A DNA stretch of 16,978 nt from Solirubrobacterales bacterium (GCA_030152805.1 JASLIG010000074.1:1-16978), one strand, 5' to 3'. Counted from the stretch's first letter, positions 7,379 to 14,491 are shown. A program made the numbers and translations. The notes: generated from the letters alone by a model not told the origin.

Positions 7379-7645
7379 CTAGCGGCCGTGCAGGAGATCG
7401 ACGATGTCGTTGTAGTAGTAGACGATCGCCAGCCCAGCGACGACGCCGACGAGGACGAGGGCGGCGAGGACGAAGATCGAGAGAACGCCGACGGCCGCCT
7501 TCTCCCAGGCCCGCCCGTAGGCGCTCAGCGCCGGCACCAGGATCAGGCCGACGAACACCGCCAGGCTGACCAGCCCGGCGATCCCGAACAGCAGGTACTC
7601 ATTCTCGATCTTCTGAAGCGCCAGCGGCAACAGCATCGCGCCCAT
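7379..7645 (-). CDS. Small two-helix membrane protein of unknown function
   Basis: An 88-residue protein with two hydrophobic segments, about residues 17-42 and 50-76. A short polar loop, SAYGRAWEKA, separates them, and the protein ends in YYYNDIVDLLHGR. I do not recognise a family. The frame is flanked by same-strand genes, lies 13 bases after the DedA-PAP2 stop, and has an amino-acid composition expected of a real membrane protein. The start is ATG 7645 or, three codons later, ATG 7636. Neither has a clear ribosome site. The hairpin at 7655-7719 lies just upstream and could reduce transcription into this gene. A role linked to the neighbouring lipid phosphatase/flippase is possible but unsupported. 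Confidence 0.7.
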   Translation of the reverse strand: MGAMLLPLALQKIENEYLLFGIAGLVSLAVFVGLILVPALSAYGRAWEKAAVGVLSIFVLAALVLVGVVAGLAIVYYYNDIVDLLHGR

Positions 7646-7654
7646 TTTGGCGCA

Positions 7655-7719
7655 AGGCTCAGTCTGAAGACCGGCGTGTGCCGCCGCCAGGCGTGCGCGG
7701 CGGTCTTCTGACTGAGCCT
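7655..7719. repeat. Long inverted repeat overlapping the end of the DedA-PAP2 gene
   Basis: Arms 7655-7673 and 7701-7719 pair over 19 positions with a single T-T mismatch (7665/7709). The 27-base loop can itself form a CCGCCGC/GCGGCGG stem. The element covers about the last 19 codons and the stop (7659-7661) of the DedA-PAP2 gene and ends ten bases before the next start. It may act as an internal terminator or attenuator in the operon, or protect the 3' end of the upstream mRNA. Confidence 0.6.
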
Positions 7720-9185
7720 ATGGTGGTGATGACCAGCGCGACGGCCGCGCAAAGGGAGAAGGAAACGACGCCGAGGGCCCAACCCGCGCTGACGTCGCTG
7801 AGGTAGTGGACGGAGAGGTAGACGCGGGAGAGGCCGACCAGCGCGGTCAGCGCGATCCCCGCCCCGACGACCGTCGCCTTGCGCGCCATGCCGGGCCGCA
7901 AGCGCATCACGATCGTCACCGCGAGCCAGACGTAGAAGGTCGAGTAGGCAGCGTGAATGCTGGGGAAGGAGGAGCCCGTGACGGCGATCAGGCCGCCCCC
8001 GGGCCGCGGCCGGTCGACCGCGTCCTTGATCTCGTGAGCGCCGATGACGATCAGCACCACACCGCCGAGCAGAACCCCGAACTCGGCCCAGCGCCGCCGA
8101 GCCGCCAGCAGCGCCGCGGCGGCGAGGGCGAGCAGGCCCGTGACGGGGGCGGAGCCAAGATGGGTGAAGGCCTTGGCGAGATCGTCCAGCCAACCGACCC
8201 GTAGCCGTTCGGCGATTTCGATCGCGGTCGTGTCGCCCGGCGTCGGGCCCGCATCGCCGTTGACGATCACCGTGTAAGAGACGAGGACGAAGCTGGAGAC
8301 GGCGAGGACCGCCATCAGCGAGGTGAACTCGAGCCCGAAGGTGCCGCCCGGCGTGACCCGCTCCCAGAGGAAGCGCAGCTGAGGACGGAAACGACGAGCG
8401 AGGACGACGAGCCAGCGCGTCGCCGCGTGCCGCCCCATCCAGGCCACGGCCGCCCGCCGGTTCGCCTCGACGCGGAAGCGGCGGACCACCAGGACGATCG
8501 CGACCACGACGACGATCGTCGTGGCGAGCAGGAACGCGCCCCGCCCGGCGTACTCGGCGGCGCTCTCGATGCTGCGCGAGAAGAAGTAGCCAATCAGGAT
8601 GTGGGCGCTGGCCCAGAGGCCGGTGCCGAGGACGCTGTAGGGGACGAAGGCGCGGTAGCGCATGCCGGAGCTGCCGGCGATGAACGGGGCGAAGGCGCGC
8701 ACGAGGCTGATGAAGCGGCCGATGAAGATCGTCTTGCCGCCGTGACGGGAGAAGTAGTCCTCGACCTTTTCGAAGCGCTCGTGGCCGATGCCGAAGCGGG
8801 GCCCGTTGCGGAGGACGAACTCGCGCCCCAGCCGGCGGCCGATGAAGAAGCTGGTCGTGTCGCCGAGCCAGGCCGAGAACCAGGCGATCGCGATCAGCAG
8901 GTAGATGTCGATCGCGCCCTGGCCGGCGACGGCGCCGCCGAGCAGCATCACGGTCTCGCCCGGTACGACGAGGCCGACGAAGGCGCCGGTCTCGGCGAAG
9001 GCGAAGACGCCGACGAGCAGGTAGGTCCAGGCGCCGAGGGTGTTGGAGACATCTTCGAGCAGGTTCTGCAGGTCGAGCGAGCCGAGCTCGCGGCTGATCA
9101 GGTAGTAGCCGGTCGCGACCGCGGCGACGGCGAGCGCGATCAGCAGCCGTTTGCGCCTGCCGCCTGCCTCGCCCGGCAACCTCAT
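7659..9185 (-). CDS. DedA-PAP2 fusion: putative polyprenyl-phosphate flippase and phosphatase
   Basis: A 508-residue membrane protein joining two domains. Residues 1-235 are DedA/SNARE-associated: FAETGAFVGLVVPGETVMLL (62-81) with conserved Glu, GDTTSFFIGRRLGREF (108-123) and GRFISLVRAFAPFIAG (156-171) with two Arg. Residues 285-490 are a PAP2 phosphatase with all three motifs: KDAVDRPRP (387-395), PSIH (408-411, catalytic His411) and SRVYLSVHYLSDV (453-465, His460 and Asp464). DedA proteins include undecaprenyl-phosphate flippases, and PAP2 enzymes include undecaprenyl-pyrophosphate phosphatases. One chain could therefore recycle the cell-wall lipid carrier; this is inference. The start ATG overlaps the ispE stop as ATGA (9182-9185), tying it to isoprenoid synthesis. 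The C-terminal tail is polar and encoded by an inverted repeat. Confidence 0.92.
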   Translation of the reverse strand: MRLPGEAGGRRKRLLIALAVAAVATGYYLISRELGSLDLQNLLEDVSNTLGAWTYLLVGVFAFAETGAFVGLVVPGETVMLLGGAVAGQGAIDIYLLIAIAWFSAWLGDTTSFFIGRRLGREFVLRNGPRFGIGHERFEKVEDYFSRHGGKTIFIGRFISLVRAFAPFIAGSSGMRYRAFVPYSVLGTGLWASAHILIGYFFSRSIESAAEYAGRGAFLLATTIVVVVAIVLVVRRFRVEANRRAAVAWMGRHAATRWLVVLARRFRPQLRFLWERVTPGGTFGLEFTSLMAVLAVSSFVLVSYTVIVNGDAGPTPGDTTAIEIAERLRVGWLDDLAKAFTHLGSAPVTGLLALAAAALLAARRRWAEFGVLLGGVVLIVIGAHEIKDAVDRPRPGGGLIAVTGSSFPSIHAAYSTFYVWLAVTIVMRLRPGMARKATVVGAGIALTALVGLSRVYLSVHYLSDVSAGWALGVVSFSLCAAVALVITTIGSVRRPPRTPGGGTRRSSD

Positions 9186-10015
9186 CGGACCCTCCCCGCC
9201 TCGCAGACGATTGCGTCGTCGCGATCGAGCGCGGCCGCGGCCGCCCGCGCCTCGGCGAGGCCGGCGAAGACCCCAAAGGCGGTGGGGCCCGAGCCGGTCA
9301 GCAATGCCAGCGGTGCCCCCGCCCCGCGCAGGGCGCCGAGCGCCTCGCCGACGTCCGGACGCAGCGAGCGCGCCGCCGGCTCCAGGTCGTTGACGAGCAG
9401 CTCGGGATACTCGAGCGGCGAGGCGCTCGAGCCGGCGGCCGCGCGCAGCCGCCCCGCCAGCTCGTCGAGCTCGCTCGCCTCACGACCGAGGCCCAATCGG
9501 TCCGCCTCGGCGAAGACGGCCGCCGTGCTGAGATCGCCGCCACCCGGCAGCAGCACGACCGCGTGCGATGCCGGCTCGGGCAGGCGCTCGACCCTCTCCC
9601 CCGAGCCGCGCACGAGCGCCAGCGCCGGCGTCAGCTGCGAGGGAACGTCGGCCCCGAGCCCGGCGGCCAGCTCCTCCAGGTCCGCCACCTCACCCGCCGC
9701 CAGCCGCAGCACCGCGGCCGCGTCGGCGCTGCCGCCGCCGAGGCCGGCGGCGACCGGTATCCGCTTCTCGATCTCGATCCGCAGCGGCGGTCGTTGCCAA
9801 CCGCGGGCGCGGAGCGCCGCGAGCGCCAGGGCGGCGAGGTTCTCCCCCTCGACCCCGTCGCACACCACCTCGTCGAGCTCGCCGCCCTCCTCGACCTCGA
9901 TCAGGTCGGCGAGCGCCAGCGGCTCGAACAACGAGCAGAGCTCGTGCAGGCCGTCGTCGCGCCGCCTGCCGAGGTAGAGGCAGAGGTTGAGCTTGGCTGG
10001 GGCAGAGAGCTGCAA
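9182..10015 (-). CDS. ispE: 4-diphosphocytidyl-2-C-methyl-D-erythritol kinase
   Basis: A GHMP kinase of the MEP pathway. It phosphorylates CDP-methylerythritol on the way to IPP and DMAPP, the precursors of quinones, carotenoids and the undecaprenyl carrier. The 277 residues match the family. APAKLNLCLYLG carries the substrate Lys8, IPVAAGLGGGSADAAAVLRL (86-105) is the ATP loop, GADVP (121-125) carries the catalytic Asp123, and LLTGSGPTAFGVF is the third GHMP motif near the C-terminus. The start is TTG at 10015, which puts PAKLNL at its normal position. Only GGGA, eight bases upstream, could serve as ribosome site, and it lies within one arm of the long inverted repeat at 10015-10131. The gene follows rsmA in the conserved actinobacterial order and overlaps DedA-PAP2 downstream. 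Confidence 0.96.
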   Translation of the reverse strand: MQLSAPAKLNLCLYLGRRRDDGLHELCSLFEPLALADLIEVEEGGELDEVVCDGVEGENLAALALAALRARGWQRPPLRIEIEKRIPVAAGLGGGSADAAAVLRLAAGEVADLEELAAGLGADVPSQLTPALALVRGSGERVERLPEPASHAVVLLPGGGDLSTAAVFAEADRLGLGREASELDELAGRLRAAAGSSASPLEYPELLVNDLEPAARSLRPDVGEALGALRGAGAPLALLTGSGPTAFGVFAGLAEARAAAAALDRDDAIVCEAGRVR

Positions 10016-10131
10016 GGGGACTATCCCGGTAGGAGTTCCACTTAACTTTTTCGGTGGAGTGAAAGCGGTCTACCGTGGGCGGGGTCGGCGAAAAAGTACA
10101 AGACGTTCCACCCCTACCGGGATAGTCCCCT
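10015..10131. repeat. 117-bp intergenic element with 19-bp perfect inverted termini
   Basis: The ends 10015-10033 and 10113-10131 are exact reverse complements. Inside them, ACTTTTTCG (10045-10053) is inverted at 10089-10097, GTTCCAC occurs twice in direct orientation (10035-10041 and 10105-10111), and CGGT..ACCG forms a small central stem. The right arm includes the rsmA stop (10114-10116) and its last codons. The left arm ends exactly at the first base of the ispE TTG start. It fills the whole gap between the two genes. It may be a structured leader controlling ispE or a small non-autonomous mobile repeat; no target duplication is evident. Confidence 0.75.
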
Positions 10132-10872
10132 CGCCAACGCTCGGAACTCCCCTGGGGAGAGCTGCTCGGCGCGAGCGGCAGGGTCGAGCCCGAGGTCCTC
10201 GAGTGCCGCACGCACCGTGGCGAGCGAGCCGGGCTGCACATGCTCGAGCGAGCGCGCCAGCGCCTTGCGCCGGTGGGCAAAGGCCGCCCGCACCAGCTCG
10301 CGCGTCGGCGCGTCGGCCGCCGGGCCGGTGCGGCGCAGGGCGAGGATCGCCGACTCGACCCGCGGGCGGGGACGGAAGACGGCAGGGTCGACCGTGCGCA
10401 GCAGGCGGACCTCGCAGGCGAGCTGGGCGAGCACGCTGGGGGCCCCGTAGGTGCGGTTGCCCGGCGCCGCCCGCAGCCGATCGGCGATCTCGCGCTGCAC
10501 CATTACCGTCCAGCTCCGCAAACCCGGTAGCTGCTCGATCGTGCGCAGGAGCAGCGGCGTCGCCACCGAGTAGGGAAGGTTGGCGACCATCGCAGTCGGC
10601 GGCGGCTCGAAGGCGGCCAAGTCGACCTTCATCGCATCGCCCCAATGCAGCGTCACGCCCGGCCGCGCCGCCACCGCCGCAAGCGCCTCCTCCAGTCGCC
10701 GATCGATCTCGACCGAGTGCAAGTGCGCGGCGACGGCGGCCAGGCGCTCGCTCAGCACGCCTTCTCCCGCCCCCACCTCGAGCACCACGTCCCCTTCATC
10801 CAGCTCGGCGTCGCGGACGATCGCGTCGAGCAGGTTGGGGTCGGACAGGAAGTTCTGCCCGAGCCTGACCAC
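10114..10872 (-). CDS. rsmA: 16S rRNA (adenine1518-N6/adenine1519-N6)-dimethyltransferase
   Basis: Dimethylates two adjacent adenines in the 3'-terminal loop of 16S rRNA during small-subunit maturation, using SAM. Landmarks in the 252-residue protein are LGQNFLSD (4-11), the SAM-binding motif EVGAGEG (32-38), SVEID with the ribose-binding Glu55, GDA (78-80), the catalytic motif ANLPYSV (97-103), and the C-terminal helical domain with FRPRPRVESAIL. This is slightly short of the usual length, because the GTG start leaves only three residues before the GQNFL motif; no longer in-frame start is preferred. The start lies two bases after the tatD stop. Its last codons form one arm of the long inverted repeat before ispE. 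Confidence 0.96.
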   Translation of the reverse strand: MVRLGQNFLSDPNLLDAIVRDAELDEGDVVLEVGAGEGVLSERLAAVAAHLHSVEIDRRLEEALAAVAARPGVTLHWGDAMKVDLAAFEPPPTAMVANLPYSVATPLLLRTIEQLPGLRSWTVMVQREIADRLRAAPGNRTYGAPSVLAQLACEVRLLRTVDPAVFRPRPRVESAILALRRTGPAADAPTRELVRAAFAHRRKALARSLEHVQPGSLATVRAALEDLGLDPAARAEQLSPGEFRALARGLSR

Positions 10873-10874
10873 GC

Positions 10875-11645
10875 CTACCAGCCGAAGAGCGTCCGCGCGT
10901 TGGCCTCGACCGTGCGCTCGAGCTCCGCGTAGGAGGCACCGCGAACCTCAGCCACGACCTCGGCGGTGGAAACGACGTGGGCGGGCTCGTTCGGCTTGCC
11001 GCGCACCGGCTGCGGCGCCAGATAGGGCGCGTCGGTCTCGACCAGGACGAGCTCGTCGGGGACCTTCTCCGCGGCTTCGCGCAGCTCCTCCGCGCTGGGG
11101 AAGGTGACGATGCCCGAGAAGGAGCAGTACCAACCGCGCTCGATCGCGTCGTCGACCCGCCAGGGAGCGAGAAAGCAGTGCAGGATCACGGCGACCCCCT
11201 CGCCGCGCGCGTCGAGGATCTCGAAGACGTCGTCGACGGCGCCGGTCTCGCCGTCGGGATCGCGGGCGTGGATCACGACCGGTAGGCGCCGCTCGCGGGC
11301 GATCTCGATCTGCGCCTCGAACGCCCGCCGCTGCTCCGCCCTGCTGGCGGTTTCACGGTAGTAGTCGATCCCCGTCTCGCCGATCGCCCGCACCTTCTCG
11401 TTCTCGGCGGCGAGGCGGGCAATCTCCTCGGCCCGGGCGTCGTCGAAGCCGGCGGCCTCGGTCGGGTGGCAACCGACTGTGGCGAAGACGCTCTCGTGGC
11501 GCTCGGCCGCGGCCAAAACCGCCCGGTTCGACTCGGCGTCGAGGCCGACGTTGAGCATGCGCTCGACGCCCGCCTCGCGGGCCGCGGCGACGACCTTGCC
11601 CTCGGGCCGCTCGCAGAGGAAGAGATGCGTGTGGGAGTCGATCAC
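10875..11645 (-). CDS. tatD: TatD-family metal-dependent deoxyribonuclease
   Basis: A 256-residue TIM-barrel hydrolase that cleaves DNA from the 3' end and is linked to DNA repair or turnover. The metal-ligand set is complete: DSHTH (3-7, His5 and His7), IGETGIDYYR (88-97, Glu90), VIHAR (124-128, His126), LHCF (155-158, His156) and VETDAPYLAP (202-211, Asp205). The start is GTG 11645, which puts the first His pair at the normal place. GGGAG seven bases upstream is the likely ribosome site, and it is paired with the first codons in a 12-bp hairpin. The order tatD-rsmA-ispE is conserved in actinobacteria, usually directly after metG; here four extra genes lie between. Confidence 0.95.
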   Translation of the reverse strand: MIDSHTHLFLCERPEGKVVAAAREAGVERMLNVGLDAESNRAVLAAAERHESVFATVGCHPTEAAGFDDARAEEIARLAAENEKVRAIGETGIDYYRETASRAEQRRAFEAQIEIARERRLPVVIHARDPDGETGAVDDVFEILDARGEGVAVILHCFLAPWRVDDAIERGWYCSFSGIVTFPSAEELREAAEKVPDELVLVETDAPYLAPQPVRGKPNEPAHVVSTAEVVAEVRGASYAELERTVEANARTLFGW

Positions 11646-11661
11646 GGTCCGACTCCCACAC
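11629..11661 (-). promoter_or_regulatory. Hairpin enclosing the tatD start codon and ribosome site
   Basis: A 12-bp perfect stem (11629-11640 with 11650-11661) has a 9-base loop holding the GTG start (11643-11645). In the mRNA the GGGAG ribosome site (11653-11657) pairs with the bases coding for Asp3-Ser4-His5. This would limit initiation. The same stem lies 18 bases past the stop of the upstream gene and could instead act as its terminator. Confidence 0.6.
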
Positions 11662-11679
11662 TATCCAGGCCCGCTCAGA

Positions 11680-12291
11680 TCATGAGGGACAGCTAAACGA
11701 TTCGAGTGCGGTGGGGATTTTCACCCCGCTGAAGATCGAACCGAGGATCGTGCCGCCCAGGACCGAGACGAGGCTCTGGACTCCGGAGCCCAGTTCGTTC
11801 ACCTGGTCGGTCAGTTCTTCGCTCTGCCCGCAGAGCGCCTGCACCGCCGGGACCGCGTTCACCGCGTTGACGAGCTGTTCGTTGTTGAGGTCTTTGAGGA
11901 TGCCTTCGAGCGCCTGCACGCGAAGCGACAGGTCGCCGATCTGCGTTTTCAGCGCCGCTTCGTCCGCGGGCGCGCCGCTCGCGCCGGCCTGGCCCTGGGT
12001 GCCCTGAGCGCCCGTGCTGCCGAGGCCGGAGGATCCAGTGGCGCTCCAGGAGACCCGCCGCTCGCCGCGGCGGCAATGCGTGCGGGCGCTGGGAACAATC
12101 CGCACCGCGCCTTTGGGCTTGCCCTTCACCCGGTAGCAGGCGTGGATCTGACCGTCCCTCGCAAGCGGACGCGCGGAGGCCACGCCGGAGAGCCCCGAGA
12201 CCACGATCACCAGCGCAAGCCCCAAAACGGCAAGCGCGGTCGAGCCGTGACGATGGTTGCCAAGTCCGTAAGATGCAGCGCCTTTTTCCAT
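11680..12291 (-). CDS. Secreted protein with short collagen-like stretch and coiled coil
   Basis: A 203-residue exported protein. A basic N-region and hydrophobic core (residues 19-36, ALAVLGLALVIVV) end in a signal-peptidase-like VASA at about residue 40. Next comes a small module, IHACYRVKGKPKGAVRIV, ending in C73RRGERRVSWS, whose two Cys may pair. Similar modules precede collagen-like repeats in other bacterial surface proteins, from memory. Six Gly-X-Y triplets follow (91-108), then a heptad-rich segment (112-140) that could trimerise, then a region with Cys154 and Cys201. AAGGGAG before the ATG is a good ribosome site. Function is unknown; trimeric stalk or surface fibre is an inference. 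It is divergent from the lactate-monooxygenase-like gene. Confidence 0.82.
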   Translation of the reverse strand: MEKGAASYGLGNHRHGSTALAVLGLALVIVVSGLSGVASARPLARDGQIHACYRVKGKPKGAVRIVPSARTHCRRGERRVSWSATGSSGLGSTGAQGTQGQAGASGAPADEAALKTQIGDLSLRVQALEGILKDLNNEQLVNAVNAVPAVQALCGQSEELTDQVNELGSGVQSLVSVLGGTILGSIFSGVKIPTALESFSCPS

Positions 12292-12446
12292 GGCCGGAAA
12301 CTCCCTTCAGCTCACTGGCCAAGCAAGCAAAACCAGCAAACGATCTAGTTCGTCTTACTAAAAATTAGGTAATAATGCAAGAAGATTGAATGCTCAATGA
12401 TCTTTGGAGGGGTTTCTACGCAGCTCGTGGATAGCCTTCCCGGCGG
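12292..12446. promoter_or_regulatory. AT-rich divergent intergenic region
   Basis: This 155-base region is the largest gap in the window and separates two divergent genes. Bases 12330-12405 are strikingly AT-rich for this DNA and include TAATAAT (12370-12376), a plausible -10 region. I cannot assign convincing -35/-10 pairs on either strand. A GGAGGGG at 12406-12412 lies too far (about 34 bases) from the plus-strand ATG to serve it. Confidence 0.45.
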
Positions 12447-13613
12447 ATGGCCGACTTCGCCGACTATTACCGCGAGATCTACGCGCTGGGCTTGGGCGGC
12501 GAGACGCCGTCGATCCCCGTCGCCACGGCCGAGCTCGAGCGGCTCGCCCACGAGACGATGGACGAGCGCGCCGCCAACTACGTCTTCGCCGGCGCCGGCG
12601 CGGAGGACACGATGGACGCCAACCGCGAGGCCTTCCGGCGGCGCCGGATCGTGCCGCGGATGCTGCGCGACGTCTCCTCGCGCGACCTCTCCACCACGCT
12701 GCTCGGCGCCCCGATGCCAGCGCCGCTGCTGCTGGCGCCGATCGGCGTGCAGAAGGTCGTCCACCCCGACGGTGAGCTGGCGACCGCGCGTGCCGCAGCG
12801 AGCCTCGGCGTGCCGATGGTCGTCAGCACTGCTGCCGCCTTCACGCTGGAGGAAATCGCTGACGCCGGGGGCGATGCGCCGCGCTGGTTTCAGCTCTACT
12901 GGCCCAACGACCGGGCGCTGGCAGCGAGCCTCGTCGGCCGCGCCGAGGCCGCCGGCTACGGCGCGATCGTGCTCACGGTCGACACCTTCGTCCCCGGCTG
13001 GAAGCCGCGCGACCTGCAGCAGGCCTGGCTGCCGTTCCTCAACGGGGTGGGGGTCGCAAACTACTTCGAGGACCCCGTCTTCCGCGCAGGCCTGGAGAAG
13101 CCGCCCGAGGAGGACGTCGGGGCCGCGACGGGCCACTTCCTCGGCGTGCAGGCGAACCCCGCCCTTTCCTGGGAGGACCTGGGTTGGCTGCGCGAGCAGA
13201 CCTCGCTGCCGATCGTGATCAAGGGCATCCAGCACGCCGAGGACGCGCGCGAGGCGGCGGCGCGCGGAATCGACGGCATCGTCGTCTCCAATCACGGCGG
13301 ACGCCAAGTCGACGGCGCAATCGCCTCGCTCGATGCCCTACCCGCGATCGCCGCGGCGGCCGGCGACGATCTCGCAGTGCTTTTCGACAGCGGCATCCGC
13401 AGTGGCAGCGACGCGATGAAGGCGCTCGCCCTCGGCGCCGACGCCGTCTGCCTCGGTCGTCCCTACATCTGGGGCCTCGCCCTGGAGGGCCAGCAGGGCG
13501 TCGAAACCGTGCTCAGGATGGTCCTCGCCGAGCTCGACCTGACCATGGCGCTCTGCGGTTACACCGAGCCAGGTCAACTGGCCCCAGATGCGCTTGCCCC
13601 CGGCGGCGCATAG
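12447..13613 (+). CDS. FMN-dependent alpha-hydroxy-acid oxidase, lactate 2-monooxygenase-like
   Basis: A 388-residue FMN-dependent alpha-hydroxy-acid dehydrogenase, about the length of mycobacterial lactate 2-monooxygenase, which turns lactate and O2 into acetate and CO2. Visible active-site elements are Tyr45 in YVFAGAGAEDT, LLAPIGVQ (95-102), FQLYW (148-152), LTVDT (176-180), Lys259 in VIKGI, the catalytic base His283 in SNHGGRQVDG (281-290) with Arg286, the FMN-phosphate loop DSGIRSG (314-320) and GRPYIWG (337-343). GWKPRDL (184-190) followed by NGVGVANYFEDPVF resembles the monooxygenase subgroup. The substrate is not proven; other 2-hydroxy acids are possible. An in-frame stop at 12432-12434 leaves ATG 12447 as the only plausible start, yet no ribosome site precedes it, so leaderless translation is likely. 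It stands alone, converging on an ABC permease gene six bases beyond its stop. Confidence 0.87.
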   Translation: MADFADYYREIYALGLGGETPSIPVATAELERLAHETMDERAANYVFAGAGAEDTMDANREAFRRRRIVPRMLRDVSSRDLSTTLLGAPMPAPLLLAPIGVQKVVHPDGELATARAAASLGVPMVVSTAAAFTLEEIADAGGDAPRWFQLYWPNDRALAASLVGRAEAAGYGAIVLTVDTFVPGWKPRDLQQAWLPFLNGVGVANYFEDPVFRAGLEKPPEEDVGAATGHFLGVQANPALSWEDLGWLREQTSLPIVIKGIQHAEDAREAAARGIDGIVVSNHGGRQVDGAIASLDALPAIAAAAGDDLAVLFDSGIRSGSDAMKALALGADAVCLGRPYIWGLALEGQQGVETVLRMVLAELDLTMALCGYTEPGQLAPDALAPGGA

Positions 13614-13619
13614 GTCGGC

Positions 13620-14480
13620 TCAGAGGTCGCGCCGGGCGAACACTGCGGTCGCGGCGACAAGCACACCCACGGTGTAGGCGAGCGCCCAGGCGATCAGCCC
13701 CGGGCCCGCCGCTTCGGAACCGCCGAAGGGACCGAGCTGGAGCACGACGCCCGTCAGGCCGGAGGTGTCTGAGATCAACGCGTGCAGGCCCGCCGCGTAG
13801 AGACCCTCGAAGGGCAGGGCCCAGCTCGCGGTGCGGCCGATCGAGTGCAACGAGTCGGAGCCGATCGCGTGACCGATCTGGGCGAGCAGGCCCGCGGTTA
13901 GGCCCGCCCCGTAGACCATGAAGACGACGATGCCCTGGGCCGTAACCGAGAGCACCGTTGACGCAAGCAGGGAGAGCGCCGCGACGATCGCCACGGCAAA
14001 CGCGAGGGCGAGGGCGGGCCCGACCAGGTGGTCAGGCGCCCAGTGCCCGGTCTGCCAGGTGATCGCGAGGGCGGCCGCATAGACGGCGAGGACGTAGCCA
14101 GCCGAGAGTCCGGCGGCGGCGAGGAAGCGTGAGACAAGCAGGGTCGTGCGTCCGATCGGCCGCACGACGAGCGGCTGCAGCAGGCCGCTTTCGGCGTCGC
14201 CCCGCACGATCCCGAGGGTGAGGAAGACGGCGAGGACCGAGCCGAGGAAGAGCGTCGTGAACATCGCCAGGCCGAAGATCGTCGCCCCGGTGAAGGCCTT
14301 CGGGTCGAGGATCTTCGCTTCGCCGCTGGCGAAGCTGTTGGCGTCGCGGAAGGCGAAGTGGGCGCCGACGCCGTAAAGGGCGAGGAACGCGACCGAGAGG
14401 ACCAGGACGGCGAGGAAGACGCGGCGGCGCAGTCCCTCGCGCAGGGCATAGCCGATCACGGTTGAGACGGAGCGTGCCAT
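13620..14480 (-). CDS. ABC-2 type transporter permease
   Basis: A 286-residue membrane protein with about six transmembrane segments. A first helix at 20-40 is followed by a long extracytoplasmic loop (40-65), then helices near 68-92, 113-140, 150-180, 185-205 and 262-280. The segment ending ESGLLQPLVVRPIGRTTLLV (97-116) is the cytosolic coupling motif characteristic of ABC-2/NosY-like permeases. With the ATPase encoded 11 bases upstream it should form a homodimeric exporter or membrane-modifying transporter. The substrate cannot be inferred. The C-terminus ends in ARRDL, as commonly seen in this family. The gene is co-directional with metG and the ATPase and ends six bases from the converging hydroxy-acid oxidase gene. 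Confidence 0.88.
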   Translation of the reverse strand: MARSVSTVIGYALREGLRRRVFLAVLVLSVAFLALYGVGAHFAFRDANSFASGEAKILDPKAFTGATIFGLAMFTTLFLGSVLAVFLTLGIVRGDAESGLLQPLVVRPIGRTTLLVSRFLAAAGLSAGYVLAVYAAALAITWQTGHWAPDHLVGPALALAFAVAIVAALSLLASTVLSVTAQGIVVFMVYGAGLTAGLLAQIGHAIGSDSLHSIGRTASWALPFEGLYAAGLHALISDTSGLTGVVLQLGPFGGSEAAGPGLIAWALAYTVGVLVAATAVFARRDL

Positions 14481-14491
14481 GGCGCGGCGCC

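Noticed and set aside
7543..9276. 577-codon minus-strand open frame overlapping the DedA-PAP2 gene in another frame
   Set aside because: The frame is dominated by Arg/Pro/His and lacks hydrophobic segments, whereas the alternative frame holds the complete DedA and PAP2 motifs.
12330..12405. Specific sigma-70-type promoter boxes in the AT-rich gap
   Set aside because: TAATAAT is suggestive, but no -35 box with acceptable spacing and match was found on either strand, so no exact promoter is called.
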